DNA of 64,000 nt from the NCBI RefSeq assembly GCF_027942865.1, contig NC_134515.1, forward strand, positions 33,917,449-33,981,448, in the 5' to 3' direction. The notes below the pieces were generated by a model. It saw only the letters and a list, made by a program, of their open reading frames with translations. It made no database searches and had not been told where the DNA came from. This document shows, one piece after another, positions 52,019 to 63,251 of the stretch. Origin of the DNA: Odontesthes bonariensis. Its lineage: Eukaryota; Chordata; Actinopteri; Atheriniformes; Atherinopsidae. The translations under genes and the position numbers were made by a program. How positions within the stretch are numbered: position 1 is the stretch's first letter; the number at the start of each line of letters is the position of its first letter.

Positions 52019-52485
52019 AAAAAAATTAGTCCGAAAAACAGAAAAAAAAAAATTATTCAGAAAATCAGGAAAAAATTTACTCAGAAAAACAGAAAAAGAA
52101 AATTACTCAGAAAAACAGAAAAAATTATTCCAAAAAACAGACAAAAAAAATTACCCCGAAAAACAGGGGGAAAAAAATTACCACGAAAAACAGAAGAAAA
52201 AAAATTACTCTGAAAAACAGAAATAATTATTCCAAAAAACAGCCAAAAATAAATTACTCTGAAAAACAGAAATAATTATTCCAAAAAACAGACAAAAAAT
52301 AAATTACTCAGAAAAACAGAAATAATTATTCCAAAAAACAGAAAAAAAATTAATTAGTCAGAAAAACAGAAATAATTATTCTGAAAAACAGACAAAAAAA
52401 GAAATTACTCAGAAAAACACAAATAATTACTCAGTAAAACAAACCAAAAAAAAAATGTATCAAGTAAATGCAATAAGCTTCCGTA
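52019..52485. repeat. Right long terminal inverted repeat with tandem repeats
   Basis: Reverse-complement partner of 45214-45560: tandem units of the form AATTACTCAGAAAAACAGAA and AATAATTATTCCAAAAAACA, ending ATGCAATAAGCTTCCGTA. It is somewhat longer than the left arm because it has more repeat units, so the arrays have changed in copy number since they formed. Confidence 0.85.
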
Positions 52486-52639
52486 ATTAAGAACCCACCT
52501 CGTTAACAAAAGCTGAGTATTAGAATAATCTCTGTGAAATATATATATAAAAAAAATACTTTTTTTGTAGGGCTGATTCACTTAGGTGTGTGGATGGCGG
52601 GTCATAAAGTAGATAGGTGACATCGTCATTTCTCCATTT

Positions 52640-53147
52640 GCAGCATGAAAAGTTGAACAAACAAATATATGGTGGTCTCCCTACTTGCGCATCCCACCTC
52701 AGTGGTTGCCTGGTGGTTTGATGCGAGCTTAAAGCAAAGCCGCAGAGACATGAAAGCTAACAAAGGATCACCCTCTGTGCGTGTTTCATCTTCGGAGAGC
52801 AGCGCGTGGATTTGGTTCCAGCCCACAGGAGGAGCGGGAGCCCCCTCAGGCTCGCGCGGATTGGCTCAGACACGACAAACTCCATTTTGGAAAACAGCTG
52901 TTTTAAGACACAACCTTTTCCCGTTGTTGGCCGACGGTACCTTGAGAAGTACGGGCAGGCTTCTGACACCGCTTTACCTACCAGAGGTCCATTCTTTGAC
53001 TCCCACCTAACCCGCTTCAGCTTCGGTCCAGTTCGGCGTGCTGCAGTTCTGTCCGGCTGCCAGGAAACTTAACTGGAGATCCATGGTGTTAAATTTCTAT
53101 TGTAACAAGTGGATAAGAGGAGGCGAACCGACCAAGGTTAGTGGTGC
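52640..53147 (+). promoter_or_regulatory. CpG-rich segment with splice donor: possible first exon of the next gene
   Basis: A clear rise in GC and CpG content (52740-53060) immediately right of the transposon, ending in a donor-like ACCAAG^GTTAGTGG (donor GT at about 53138). Open frames here show no known domain, so it is best read as a promoter plus an untranslated first exon on the + strand whose coding exons lie beyond the window or were not recognised. In mammals SERINC3 and PKIG follow TTPAL, and PKIG has untranslated first exons. That match is positional inference only. Confidence 0.4.
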
Positions 53148-53827
53148 TCTTTTTGTGGTCGATGTTACGGACATTTAGGCTGCTGGAATAGATATTTTTG
53201 GGGGGGTGGGTTTAAGCTGATAAAATGGTCGGGCAGTTTCCGTTTGAAGTGACCAGCCGCAGGGAGCTGCAGAGTCACGAAGCGGGTGCTTACACTTGGT
53301 TTTAGAAAAAGGCATTTTCCCAGTCGGCCCAGCGTTTAAACACAAGACAAGACACATTTCTTCGCTAACCACTTGGCAAACATTGCATGTACGTGGCTTG
53401 AATGAACGCCTGCTTCTCGTTGGTTTCAGATCTGGATGATATTTAGATTACTTTTCTGCGGAGTGTGTCAGACATTCACTTGTATGCGCCGCTTTATCCG
53501 CTTATGTGCGTTGGATGTGTTCAGTTGAAAGGGCTGGCATGCCTGGCCCTCCCACATCTTAGCTGCTGCAGTCAGTGCAGCTAATGACTGCCTGGGCTGC
53601 TCTCTCCTCACTCCAGCTACGCTTATTCTTCTCCATCAGTGCCCCCCTCCCCCTCCCCTCTCCCCTCTCCCCTAAACAAAAATCAACTTGGCTTCTTTAG
53701 TATTTCAGAACTCACTGAAATAGCATGAGAGTGATGAGTGGTGGCAGCAGTTGGATGCAGAGATGTCTCTGCTGAATGAATCAGAAAACATGCCAGGCCT
53801 TCCATGGTGCATGGACAGTGTTCTATC
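53148..53827. other. Non-coding DNA with a C-rich tract
   Basis: Includes a CCCCTCCCCT-type pyrimidine tract (53641-53673). No gene recognised; it would be intronic if 52640-53147 is a first exon. Confidence 0.45.
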
Positions 53828-54489
53828 TTAAAGGATAAGACCGGTTTTTTGACATTGGGCCCTTGATTTCACATTATAACATGATGTTCTACTCACCCCT
53901 GCTTGTTGTTGGTCATTTGGAGCTGTTCAGAAGATATTCGAGAGGCGTCTGGCTGCTCTCTTGAGATATTCGGCCATGAAACGGTTTCCTATGGGCAAGT
54001 TTATACAGGCACAAACTATGCTGTTTATAATTTATTAATTACTGTACACTAGCACTGATAACGTGGAGGTGCGTCGCTTACTTAAAAAAATCCGGGTTAC
54101 TAATTTTGAATTTTAGCCGAATGAATAAATAGGCAGCAGGTCTGTGGGCTGTCTGTGGTAGTAGCACGACGATGACGTCAGTAACACCCACTTTACGACA
54201 AAAATTCAAAATTACAGTAACCCGGATTTTTTTAAGTAAGCGACGCACCTCCACGTTATCAGTGCTAGTGTAGAGTAATTAATAAATTATAAACAGCATA
54301 TTTTGTGCCTGTATAAACTTGCCCATAGGAAACCGTTTCATGGCCGAATATCTCAAGAGAGCAGGCAGACGCCTCTCGAATATCTTCGGAACAGCTCCAA
54401 ATGACCAACAACAAGCAGGGGTGAGTAGAACATCATGTTATAATGTGAAATCAAGGGCCCAATGTCAAAAAACCGGTCTTATCCTTTAA
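53828..54489. mobile_element. 662-bp foldback MITE
   Basis: It begins TTAAAGGATAAGACCGG and ends CCGGTCTTATCCTTTAA. Inverted arms of about 285 bp are nearly identical (for example TGATGTTCTACTCACCCCTG on the left mirrors 54420-54440). A central spacer of about 90 bp contains GATGACGTCAGT, a CRE-like site. It is non-coding. TTAA at both ends could be the target duplication. Confidence 0.9.
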
Positions 54490-56231
54490 TACGACCAAGC
54501 CCTCGTGACACAGTTGAAATAATACAGTTTTGCACTGTTGTCAAACGGGAAGGCGAACAGTCTGTCAGAGAGGGAGAAGTTGAAGTAAACTGAAAGAGTG
54601 GAAATATGTGCTGTTGTAACCGTATAATGAAAAAAGCTAAAGCTATTAATTGTAGGCACATGATGATGATGTAAATAACCCAGCTCCAACATACTAGGAG
54701 GAGGTATTGCATCCTAATATGAGGGAACAAGAGAAGATTAAACAGCAAACGCCTACCTAAACATCCCATTTCCCAAACTGCACAAACTTTATTCCTCCCC
54801 GCACTTCTCTCCTCACGTCTTAGTTCCTCCCTGCAGAGATGTGAGCAGAGGAGTCGAGGACACACTCAAGGAGACGGGAGTTTAGGTGACGGGCATTCAG
54901 CAGCACGAGACGTCCTCGTTTCAGAGCATCGTTTCAAACTCCTGTCAGTTGAACAAAACACAGCTATGTCACCGCTCCTTTAGCTGCAGCCTTTCGCTTT
55001 TTAACATTGCGTCTGTCACATGAGCGTTAAATGTGTTTGTATCAAATCAAATTTATTTTTTAGCACATTTCATGTACAAACAATTCAAAGTGCTTTACAT
55101 AAAATAAAATAAAAACAAAGTGGATATTTGTTTCTGGTCACAGTGGAGGATTAAGAAGCATTTGTGGCTCCGACTCCTCTCTCCTCGACCTTCTCTTCTA
55201 CAGGTCATTTTTTTTAGAATGGAGAGTTATCATCAAATTGTTTGGCTGTGATACATTTCTAGGTCACGGCAGGAGGAGTGAGGAGACGAGGTGGCTGAAA
55301 TTAGGCAAAAAAAAATTAGCCTACAGTCACAAGCTTGTGTTACACTGGATATTATCCAGTTGGAGGAGATGGTAAATGAGGGAGGGGGTGCTCCGCCCAC
55401 ACCTTAAGAAATTTACCACAGCGTCGTGGGAGCTTATTGGATTTGTAAGAAGTGGAAGGTTCAACATTTACCTCACTGGGACAATGCTCCTAATCTGGTC
55501 AGCCACATTTTCAGCCATCATCCTGTGGATTACATGAGAGATGAGAGAGTGAGTTGTGCTTCGCTATCCTATAAACGGGAGTGTCACATTGAGGTCTTAT
55601 GACGTTTTTCCATTATAGGTTACAATTGGACTCGTCACGGTTCGTTCATGCTTAGTTTTCAGAATTCCCTCACTCCGGGTTCGATCTGCCATTTATCATC
55701 GCAGTGTGTGTGAGTCACAGTCGAGACACACAACTTTGCTCTGTGTGTTTTCTTACATTCCACTGATTTTAACAGAAGCTTTTATCGAAAGCGACTTCCA
55801 AGTGAAGAGCATGTATGAGTAGGGAGTAGTTTGGGACAGGCTTATAGTTCCGAAGGGTTTCAATATGTTTTGGGAGAGACCACAACGACTAAGCGCCTAT
55901 AAACATGCTCATGTATTTATTAGTCATGAACACAACATGCAATCCGTGTGCACAGATGAGATAAACAAATGAGATGTGATTTATGCGGTAAACTGACTTT
56001 CAAAGGCCTTCGTGGGGAAGGAAAGTGTGTTGCTGTGTGCCGGCCGCTGCAGAGAGTTGTTTACGCCTACATGTGATGAGTCTGTCTGACCAATCGGCTC
56101 GCTGCAGGGTTTCCCGTCACCATGGAGTATCAGCCATGTCATGGAAAAGCCCCATTAGTTGTGTTGTTAAAGTCAAAATTTGGTGGTGTTGGATTGGAGC
56201 TTTTTTCTGTCGTCTGATTACATGTTAGGTC
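54490..56231. other. Non-coding DNA with a LINE tail fragment
   Basis: No gene recognised. A short copy of the CR1/L2-type 3' end is present at 55041-55125 (annotated separately). Confidence 0.45.
55041..55125 (-). mobile_element. Short CR1/L2-type LINE 3' end
   Basis: ATCAAATCAAATTTATTTTT followed by AGCACATTTCATGTACAAAC and AGTGCTTTACATAAAATAAA, the same terminal sequence as at 8459 and 26578, truncated after about 85 bp. Confidence 0.75.
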
Positions 56232-56355
56232 TAGGGCTGGGCAACGATTTAAAATTTTTAATCTAATTAAGCACATGATTTCCCTGATTAATCCCATTTG
56301 TATGCAAAATCCAAAAATGAATTCAAAAGTAGTGTATAGCTTTTAGCATTTGGTT

Positions 56356-56655
56356 TTATTTTAAATGTGCTGCCATATGAATGAAAGTGCCATAACATTT
56401 GATGTGCAAACACACTTTTAACATCAGCATCTTTCTGTAGTTTTTATGTAGAAGCCTCGCTCCACTGTCTGTTTCCTTGAATGACTTGCTGGTATCAGTT
56501 GTGTGTTTTGCCTTTAAGTAATATTCTAGACTGGAACTACTACGGTGAGAAGACAATTCAACTTGGCAGTGTTTACAGATGACTTTGGTTCTGTCGCCAT
56601 CTGGAAGAACTTTAAAATGAAAATGGCCGAGTAAAGGTTCTGTACCCCTCTCCAT
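56356..56655 (-). pseudogene. BED zinc-finger fragment of a hAT transposase
   Basis: A 99-codon frame whose first part reads as a BED-type finger: Phe-rich start (GHFHFKVLPDGDRTKVICKH), Cys pair in VICKHCQVEL, and the His pair in YYLKAKHTTD. This fits the C-x2-C...H pattern of ZBED proteins derived from hAT transposases. The frame then becomes unrecognisable, and the catalytic core is missing. It probably represents an internally deleted transposase gene rather than a functional protein. Confidence 0.7.
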
Positions 56656-56693
56656 GTTTGGTGGATCCGCAGATTACTTTCTTTTCCGGTTCC

Positions 56694-56830
56694 GCAGCAG
56701 GCCCTTCACGTCCCCCTCTCTCTGCCCCCTGCTTTCTGTCTCTCTGAACTTTCCTATCCATTAAAGGCACAAAAGCCCCCCCTCCCCCAAATTATTTTTT
56801 TAAAATTTAAAATTAAAAAAAAAAAAACCT
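56694..56830 (+). mobile_element. 3' fragment of the tRNA-derived SINE
   Basis: CTCTCTGCCCCCTGCTTTCT and CTATCCATTAAAGGCAC followed by GCCCCCC and an A/T-rich tail closely match the 3' half of the SINE at 17064-17266. The promoter-containing head is missing. It is nested in the hAT element. Confidence 0.75.
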
Positions 56831-56920
56831 GTGTTAATGCGCAATAAAATAATTATCGGCATTAAATACAACGCGTTAACACGATAATAACGAGTCAACT
56901 CGCCCAGCCCTAGTTAGGTG

Positions 56921-59533
56921 GCACCAAAAAAAGCGAGAGGGAGCCGGGGATTAAGTCGGTTCTGTGTGAAACAATGAGCAAGATGAGAAAAGTTGACATT
57001 GGTAGTTCACATCAAAATGAGGAAGAAAGTGGCCCACTTCATGGCAGGGTAGTTGAGAACATTTACTCCAACATGTGTATGCTATTGTTCCCTGATGATT
57101 AGGCCTCTCCATCTTCTGTTTGTAGTTCACTTGTTCAGTATTATTCTCCTTTATATACTGCAGTAGAGTTATACTTGATACCTCTCCACACTCATGTTTT
57201 GAGTGTAATTAATTTGCTAAACAATAAAACAAAATGTGCAATTATTGTAGTTTAACTAAAGATTCTATAGATCTTGTTGTTGTGAATTTATTTGCCCGTG
57301 ATGATTGCAATTGTTGTGAAAGCCCTAATGTGATGTGCACATATTTGGCATTTTAAGGCTCACGTTAAGTGTTGCCGGTCAGTGTTATTTTGTAATTATT
57401 TGCAATTTTTTATTTATTTATTTTTTTTTGAAGGGCAGGGAAACTGTTTCTAGGTCCATGATAAAAAAAGAAATACACCATAAAGAAGCAAAAATTTTGT
57501 GGATTAACATTCTAAAGCATGAAGATATCGAATTTACTATCGCATAAGACCAAGAACAGCAAATAAAAATATTTTTCCTATGTGCACCGTTGATATGTAC
57601 AACACACTCATACTGTGAATATCCCTCCAATGCAGACCATATACAATTAATTATAAAATGAACAGCTTTAACAATTTAATGACAAATGCAATGACAAACC
57701 TATTAGACCAGGGGGACACAGTGAGCAGACACACGGGCACAAGCTCTCCCTCAGCAACTGCAACGGGTCAGAAAATATGCAAATGAGGTCCAACTCGGAC
57801 CAAACAAATAAAAACAACATTTTTATAACGATTAAAACACACCAAAACATTAACGACAACCTTACGCTACATTTACAGGACGTTTTCAACTAAACAAACA
57901 ACTTTTAAACACACAAGCTTAATTTAATGACAGCGAGCATCCCAACACATCTTACCATCACACACACTTCCCAAGTTCTGGGCAGAAAGGTGCGGTGACG
58001 CTGTATGTGCGTCATACACTGTGCATCGTAAATTAAGACCCCCCCCCCCCCGCTGCAACAAGTAAGCCAGAACTATGTACGATATCAATAAATCAAACAA
58101 AAATAAAGAATAAAACAGAAAAACAGACACTATCACATAGTTTTGAGAATGTTCACCTTGCTAATAACAAAATAGACATTTAAATTCTAATCAAAATATT
58201 GGCACAGCTAGACTGAAAAGCGTATTTATTCTTCAGCATGTTTTGCAGTGTCATTCTTGGGCAAAATGAGTATATTTACTGGACAATGTTGTCTCCCTTT
58301 ATGCACAAAGATCACATAACAGGGGATTAGGCCACCTGATGAATTTAAGATTAAATTCTGCACAGTCTGTTCTATTTGATGTCAGATGTGGCTTTCTTTG
58401 GAGCAGCTCTTTGTACCAGCTTACCAAACATGGCCTGTTATCTGTCAAAAATGGTCAATGGGGGGCTGGAGAGCAGCCAGAACAGACCCTTCTACTACAG
58501 AGGAACACGTGCCCTGCCGACCTTGGACAGAACCCTGCAGAGCCTTCTCTCCCGGGCTTCCATCACACTCGCCAGCTCAAAAGGAGGAAGACGGAAGAAA
58601 CAAGCTGACCATTTCCCAACAAGATTACACATGCTGATGATTTGGCAGCTATGAAGGCTTATCCTTGGGGCCCTTTGTGCATTATGCATCTTCTAATCTG
58701 TGACGCCGGTTTTTCAGAAGGCGGTTAGATCGTGAGTAATCGGGTCATATCAGGACAGTTATGATTATCTGCAGTGATGCATGACCAGCACTCTTACCAA
58801 CTATTCTCTTCTTGTAACTCCATCAGTAATTACAATTCATATTTGCTGAAGGCTGCCAACAATAACATGATTATGTTGAGGCTGCATACAGCAAGGTGGG
58901 CAGTTTAATCTGTGGTTGTTGCTGTCAGTTGTTCCTTCATGAGCAGCCATCAGATCGTCTTCCTGCTACACAGCTTTGTCTGTTTCCCAGTGTGGTCTGA
59001 CTGAAGGTTAAGCCAGTTTCCTCAGCGTGCCCTAGAGTGGATGGATTATGTCACTCATCGTTGGAGAATTCTGTCCTTAAATGGGAATCTAAAGCAGCCA
59101 CATTCAGGGTCTTTTTTTTTCTGCTTTAAGGATAGAACATGACATGCTCTAGCTAAATATAGCAATCCATTCTTGGAATTGGTTCAAAGACCTTGTAGAT
59201 TTTACTTTAGAATTGATCGTATTTCAGATGCTCTACCAGGGATAAGAAAACATCAGCCTGTATCCGAGTCCATTATTATGAAGCACTCGCTGGTCGTGGT
59301 CTATCATATTTTTGATGACGGGGATTTGTCAGTTCAACTGTCTTGACTCCTTTGCCTTTTGCATAGACCTGTAAGCATTTCTGTTTCAGCTCTCTGATCT
59401 CCTAATAAGGAGAAAATCGGTGCCATCACCCTGGCCTTATCTGTCATGTGACAGATGGAAAAATCATTCTGCTGTATAGCATAAAAAAACAAAGCTCCTG
59501 TCTTAGTTTGTAACTTGTTCCACATTTAATTTA
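56921..59533. other. Non-coding DNA
   Basis: Contains poly-T (57418-57429), an 11-12 C run near 58040-58051, and a GC-richer stretch at 58380-58610 that is open in more than one frame without any recognisable domain or clear splice pair. No gene assigned. Confidence 0.4.
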
Positions 59534-59537
<4 letters not shown>

Positions 59538-59589
<52 letters not shown>

Positions 59590-59594
59590 TTTTT
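59538..59594. repeat. (TA)n microsatellite with T-rich tail
   Basis: More than 20 uninterrupted TA units followed by a T run. Confidence 0.95.
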
Positions 59595-59963
59595 AAATTG
59601 AATTAGTTCTACCTGATGTGATTGATTCATTTCATTCATCCATTTCCCACACATAAACTACTGTTAATGTAACATATGGTTACGATCAGGGTGCTTATGA
59701 TTGGAATTTCTGTCCTTGTGGTCAACAACACGATGAATCAAATTACTGATTGACATTCAAATTTTTGAGCATGTTGATGGAAAGATTGTAGATGATGGTT
59801 TGTGGCCTAAAAATGAAAAACGATAAATGGCCACAGTGAAATCTCTTCTGGTGATCTTTGACCAGTTTATTTATTTATTTTTTTTTTAAAGAAAATAATT
59901 TTTGTTCCCCCAAGGACAGCTTAAGCTCGGTGTGTGGGAATAACATTCACATGTCATCATCGT

Positions 59964-60390
59964 TTAAAGGGATAGTTTGCCTCTTTTGACATGAAGCTGT
60001 ATGACATCCCATACTAGCGCCTGTTACGGTGTTTACTGCTCGGAAGCAGGAGACTGCTTGGTCTGCACTTCGGTCTGCACGGTCTACACAGCACGCAGTG
60101 ATACGAAGGGAGAAAAAATGGCGCCAAGCGATTGTGAGGTCTGACTTTTTCTGGACGAACGATTTTGTGAGAAAAATGTATTGCTCTTTTGAACACATAT
60201 TGTTTTGAGAAGCAAAACGCTTTATTTTTTACACCCCAGCCAACTAGCCGGACTACCTTCATCATCGCCAAAACGAGGCTGGAACTCGGCTCACAGGACG
60301 AAGCGGGGGGTAAGAAAATGTTCATAAACGATATTGCTAGTATGGGATGCCATACAGCTTCATGTCAAAAGAGGCGAACTATCACTTTAA
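59964..60390. mobile_element. Foldback MITE (copy 2 of family A)
   Basis: The same termini as the ttpal-intron copy: starts TTAAAGGGATAGTTTGCC, ends ACTATCACTTTAA, with the first about 50 bp (TGACATGAAGCTGTATGACA) mirrored at the right end. It is 427 bp, lacking most of the left inner arm of the 684-bp copy, while the shared right inner segment is about 90% similar by eye. It is non-coding. Confidence 0.88.
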
Positions 60391-63250
60391 GCTAATATGA
60401 CAAAGCTGTTGGTAGGGATGAGGAATCTTTCCAAAAAATCACATTGCAATCTTTTGATTCACAAACATGTCTGTGTTTGCCTTGACACAAAGCATTCAGT
60501 CACTTTAAAGGCTGAACTTTTTGTGCACCACGCTATTCTGTGTGTACAAATGAGTTGCCATTTCGATGCTTTGGGAGTCCACTATTACCATTTAGCTTCA
60601 GCTGCATCTGCATGGATGAACTCTCACATTGCACTGTAGCTGGTGATGGCAGTCAACCGTTTCACCAAGACCGAGGGCAGAAACCGAACATTCATCCCTG
60701 TTGTGTTTTTTGCCTCTGTGAGCACTGAGCACCTAAGTTCTGATCGAACCCATTAGTCCATCAGCCAAATAAATGGATAAATGGTCGCAGCTCCCGACAC
60801 ATAGGGCAAGATTTAGTATTCAATTCTGCTTGTTATTTGACAGAGATAACTTTTAAGTATCAGCATCGCCCTCAAGTGGAGGATGTCACAAGGGGCAAAA
60901 CCATGACTGCCAGCATCAGCTCCATTCCAACAATACTGTAAGTTAGGAGTCCAGTCTTTGCAGGAGGGACAGATGAAAAACTTCAGGCAGCACTGCAGCA
61001 GCAACCTGACCAGCCTGGAGATATGGAAACTGGAGGATTATACATTTCTTCTTCGTCTTACTGCTATCTCAGTCGCCAAAGTGGTAAGCTAGCCTTTGCT
61101 AGTAGCTATGTTCACGGGAGAGAATAGACCGACCACCATCACCTCTCTTTGGTCTGGGAAGAACAGAGACCGTTTATTCTGCACATGCTCACAGAAGCAT
61201 CCAGTGCACACAGGCACATGACCTCACTAATTAAGGCTATTTAACATGGCTTTGCTGTTCATATTATTAAATATGCTTAACAGAAACGCAAGACAGGGTG
61301 CAATGGGGGTATCTGGTTAGCAGCAACTGAACTTTCTATAAAAATACTGACCTATTGCATCACAGTGACCCAGTCTGTAGGACTTTTCCAAAAAAGCATA
61401 TCGCATGCCAAATTTAGAGCGTCCGTGATGAGGTCACAAGATGGTGACCGATCACCCACTTCTATCTTTACCAAGCAGCATTTATAGTTATAAATATGAG
61501 TCCAATGTTCACACTTCAGACTTTTCCAATTTGGTATCCATCAGTTCCTGAGGGTAATTTCTCATAGTGCAGCTGCAAAATGTTCCCAATGTTCACCAGC
61601 TAGTCTCCAACTGGTTTGGCAATGGGCCTGTTTTGTGCCATGGGTTTTAATGTTTTGCTGGAAATGGCTGGGGCCCCTACAAATCGTGTCACAGAACACT
61701 AAAAATGAGGCATAACTGTAAAATGATAGGTGGACGGCTGAATAAAAGCTCTAAAGGAGTGTGTTTGTTTGCTTAGAAATATAAATTGCATATATGAATA
61801 TATATTTTTTTAAGTAATACAAGTACTCCAAGATATTTCTTGTTTTGTTTTTATAAATTACTTTCTCCCGTGTGGTCAAAGGGTAGCTTCTTACTTTACA
61901 GAGAGCAGCTCCCGTTCTTTAGAATTGGGACAAACCAACTGTGTTTCAGGCGGTGAAATAAACACGGGCATCTCCTGACAGGGTCGCAACATCCTTTCCT
62001 ATATGTGGACAAAGATGCCAGTGTTGGAGACTCACTGAGCACACTGGTAATTTGGATGTGTGTGTTTTTTTTTTTCCCAACTAAAGCACACAGTACAGTA
62101 ACCACAATGGAAACGCACTGACCACAGCGCTTGCTCTCAGAATCCATATTCTCCCGCCAGGAGGGATTGCATGTGTCCGACTCAGAAGAGAGGTTTTGGG
62201 TGGAGTATCACTTTAATGTTTGCTTTTCATTTCTTCTCAGACTGCACAGTAAATGCTATTTTGTGCTGGGTGTCTGCTCCGCTTTACCTGATTTGTGGCC
62301 ATTAAAAATGGATAGGCAGTAAAATGATAAGACCCAGTTCTGCTTAATTTATTTCTTGTTCATGGTGAATGACATTGTTTGTAAGGCTTGTGCTACAAAC
62401 ACATATTTTTCCTTGTTCAGCCAGTTGATTCAATGACTGGAGGCCCTTTTTTTGTTTGACCCAGAGCACCACCCAGGACTTAATAGATTATAGGCATTGA
62501 ATACATACCATTTTAAATGTGTTTGAGAGTTTTATTTTAATCAAGCCTTGATATATAAATGGATTCTCATCCATGTGAACTGGTTTGGAAGTAAAGTGAA
62601 CGTGTCCTGTTTTGGCCTTGTTGTTCAGTGAAAGATGATTTGATGAGAATATCTCTTCATGAAGAACGACGATGATTTTTAATTATCGTAAATGGAGTGG
62701 CACATTTAAATCTCCGTTTGATGAGAATGATGCGCTGTAGCCGCTGAACCGTGAAAGCAATGTGACAGAGCAGACCTTGAGGGTAGAAAGAACAGTGTGA
62801 TCTCAATTGTTTGACAGGGAATCAGTTTCATGATCTACTTTCTGCTTTTGTTTGATTTAATTTGTTCATTTTTTTTGGTTCAATTTGCTTTATAATGTTT
62901 TATTCATTTATCTCTTTCTTTTTTTTTTTTTTTCCATCCAAATCACAGTTATTAGTAATGATGATGGGATACCACTTATAGGAACTACAAAAGAAAATGA
63001 TGACAGTGGTTAAAGTGCACTTGACAATAATAGGAAGTATACAGTGTCCCACTTTCCATTCTGCTATTAGAGAGGCGCCTAGTTCATCGAATGGTGGGCT
63101 AATTGCTGCGTAAGTAAGCTCTGTATTTGCCACAGTTTATTGATCTATCACTTAACACTTAATGAGATCTGAATCAAGGTAGAAATACAGTATTTGGAGG
63201 CCCGGTTACTCAGGTGTTATTGTTTATGCTACTTTGTAGTTTTACTAGGT
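60391..63250. other. Non-coding DNA
   Basis: No exon, gene or bounded repeat recognised; simple T-rich and AT-rich stretches only (for example 62923-62933). Confidence 0.4.
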
Positions 63251-63251
63251 G

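Larger units (their letters stand above)
45214..52485. mobile_element. 7.27-kb DNA transposon (IS3EU-like) carrying transposase and SAM-HECT gene
   Basis: The element is bounded by perfect 6-bp direct repeats ATTAAG (45208-45213 and 52486-52491). Both ends begin TACGGAAGCTTATTGCAT as inverted repeats, and the inverted similarity continues for several hundred bp as tandem repeats. Inside are two convergent genes: a plus-strand spliced gene for a SAM-like/HECT-type protein (46492-49439) and a minus-strand two-exon DDE integrase/transposase (51965-50400). A 6-bp duplication, TAC-type ends and an IS3-like integrase agree with the eukaryotic IS3EU superfamily as I recall it. The intact transposase frame and exact duplication suggest recent insertion. 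The HECT gene is cargo not needed for cut-and-paste chemistry. Confidence 0.85.
56232..56912 (-). mobile_element. Non-autonomous hAT element with BED-finger remnant
   Basis: A 681-bp element with inverted ends TAGGGCTGGGC on both sides and an 8-bp duplication with one mismatch (GTTAGGTC at 56224-56231, GTTAGGTG at 56913-56920), typical of hAT transposons. Inside, on the minus strand, is the DNA-binding part of a ZBED-type transposase. The catalytic RNase H-like domain is absent. A 3' SINE fragment related to 17064-17266 sits at about 56694-56830, so the element also acted as a target for a later insertion. Confidence 0.85.

Noticed and set aside
61896-62147. Possible exon on the minus strand (83 codons)
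   Set aside because: No recognisable domain, no good splice pair and low-complexity neighbours.
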